Positions 34,313 to 35,356 of a DNA stretch of 35,356 nucleotides are shown one piece after another; within the stretch, counting starts at the first letter, position 1, and each line of letters opens with the position of its first letter. The stretch covers positions 1-35,356 of the forward strand of contig CAMLLU010000060.1 of NCBI GenBank assembly GCA_946480925.1, in the 5' to 3' direction. This DNA is from an uncultured Rivibacter sp. (GTDB lineage: Bacteria; Pseudomonadota; Gammaproteobacteria; Burkholderiales; Burkholderiaceae). A program made the translations under genes and the position numbers. The notes beneath the pieces were generated by a model that was not told the DNA's origin, did no database searches, and worked only from the letters and a program-made list of their open reading frames with translations.

Positions 34313-35356
34313 AGCTGCGCCTGCCGCCAGCGCTGCAGGCGCCCTGGCCGTTGTGGCTGGAGGTCGTGGCCGGCCTGGTGCTGGGTGGGCTGCACGCGCT
34401 GTCGTTTGCTCCGGCGGTGCTGTGGTGGTTGCAACTGGCCTGCGTGGCCGGCCTCGCTTGGCGCGCCGGGCGGCTCGGCAGCTCCAGGGCTGCAGCGGCG
34501 CTCGGCTGGTCGTTCGGCACCGGCTGGTTGGTGGGCGGCGTGTGGTGGCTGTTCATCAGCATGCATTTCTACGGTCACTTGCCGGCCTGGCTGGCGGCAT
34601 TGGCGGTGCTGCTGCTGGCCGGCTTCCTGGCGTTGTACCTCGCGGCGGCGCTGGCGCTGTTCGTGCGGCTACGCAGCGGACGGCCGTGGCGTGATGCGAT
34701 GCTGTTCGCTGCGCTGTGGCTCCTGGCCGAGCTGGCCCGGGGGCTCGTCTTCACCGGCTTTCCGTGGGCGGCCGGTGGCTATGCCCACACCGACGGGCCG
34801 CTGCAGTGGCTGGCGCCCTGGGTGGGCGTCTATGGCATCGGCGCGGTAGCGGCCTGGTTGGCGGCGCTGCTGGCCACGCCGGGCTGGCTCGCACGGGCGG
34901 TCGCCGCGGCGGCCCTGGCTCTGCTGGCCGCGTTGCCGGTGGCGCCATTCACCCAGCCCACCGGTACGCTGTCGCTCAGCCTGATCCAGGGCAACGTGCC
35001 ACAGGACGAGAAGTTCTCCGCCGAACACCTGCCCGACACGCTCATCTGGCACGCCCGCACCTTGCTGGCGGCCAAGGGTGACCTGGTAGTCGGGCCCGAG
35101 ACGGTGATCCCGCTGCTGCCCGACCAGCTGCCGGCCGACTACTGGGAGATGCTGGTGCAGCACTTCCAGCGCGGCAACACCGCTGCATTGCTGGGCGTGC
35201 CGCTGGGCAGCTTCGAGGCGGGTTACACGAATTCGGCGGTGGGCCTGTCGCGCGACAACGCCGCGCCCACAGAGGTGTACCGCTACGACAAGCACCACCT
35301 TGTGCCGTTCGGCGAATTCATCCCGCTCGGCTTCCGCTGGTTCGTCGACCTGATGC
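34309..35356 (+). CDS. lnt: Apolipoprotein N-acyltransferase, 3' end outside window
   Basis: 349 codons visible; the gene runs off the window end, before the catalytic Cys. Lnt adds the third fatty acid to the N-terminal Cys of lipoproteins in the inner membrane. Membrane segments fill residues 1-220. The nitrilase-type domain then begins (LSLIQGNVPQDEKF). Catalytic Glu is in VVGPETVIP and catalytic Lys in YDKHHLVPFGEFIP, with the second essential Glu eight residues further, as in E. coli. The start is a TTG at 34309 that overlaps the corC stop (TTGA), implying translational coupling; no in-frame ATG or GTG lies nearby upstream. Confidence 0.94.
   Translation, partial: MKLRLPPALQAPWPLWLEVVAGLVLGGLHALSFAPAVLWWLQLACVAGLAWRAGRLGSSRAAAALGWSFGTGWLVGGVWWLFISMHFYGHLPAWLAALAVLLLAGFLALYLAAALALFVRLRSGRPWRDAMLFAALWLLAELARGLVFTGFPWAAGGYAHTDGPLQWLAPWVGVYGIGAVAAWLAALLATPGWLARAVAAAALALLAALPVAPFTQPTGTLSLSLIQGNVPQDEKFSAEHLPDTLIWHARTLLAAKGDLVVGPETVIPLLPDQLPADYWEMLVQHFQRGNTAALLGVPLGSFEAGYTNSAVGLSRDNAAPTEVYRYDKHHLVPFGEFIPLGFRWFVDLM

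Overview
The window is a high-GC (roughly two thirds G+C) chromosomal segment from a betaproteobacterium of the order Burkholderiales. It most resembles the Rubrivivax/Leptothrix/Methylibium type of lineage, but the genus is inferred. The grounds are the collinear cobW-dksA-hslV-hslU block, a CorC-Lnt pair, minCDE, type III pantothenate kinase, an IcmF-type fused acyl-CoA mutase, and a Burkholderiales-style hairpin repeat between tad genes. I found no tRNA, rRNA, CRISPR array, insertion sequence or prophage.

Layout. 1-4505 (+): the distal end of a tad/Flp pilus locus, with cpaF/tadA (5' end outside the window), tadB, tadC, a TPR lipoprotein with a LytR_C domain, and a 92-aa unknown. 4561-7479 (-): minC-minD-minE-rdgC, closely packed and ending at a terminator. 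7603-9516 (-): an exported M61 peptidase, divergent from an aldo/keto reductase, which is followed by ferredoxin-NADP reductase. 11416-18496: a patchwork of small metabolic and stress genes on both strands. It includes a DUF1328 peptide, an isochorismatase-type hydrolase facing a GlxA-like regulator, a hemolysin III protein, two VOC proteins, a thioredoxin, DUF1579, an NAD(P)-binding reductase facing a broken AraC regulator, and an ABM monooxygenase.

18519-22301: a possible metal/membrane group, with a His-rich one-pass protein, a large CorA-like GMN protein, a membrane zinc-ribbon protein and a YdjM-like membrane hydrolase. 22429-25713 (-): the 1094-aa IcmF, whose promoter region carries a long palindromic operator of the kind associated with branched-chain acyl-CoA catabolism regulators. 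25909-27390 (+): an unknown protein and CoaX. 27400-33238 (-): hslU, hslV, a two-STAS protein, dksA with a long Lys/Ala/Pro tail, and a CobW/COG0523 GTPase. 33440-35356 (+): corC and the start of lnt.

The core genes cover division-site placement, proteolysis (HslVU), the stringent response (DksA), CoA synthesis, and lipoprotein maturation. The least explained items are the two-STAS protein with an internal duplication, the tailed DksA lacking zinc cysteines beside a metallochaperone-type GTPase, the CorA-like protein with its His-rich divergent neighbour, the GTGAC array phased at 7/14 bp between hslV and hslU, and the palindrome ahead of icmF.
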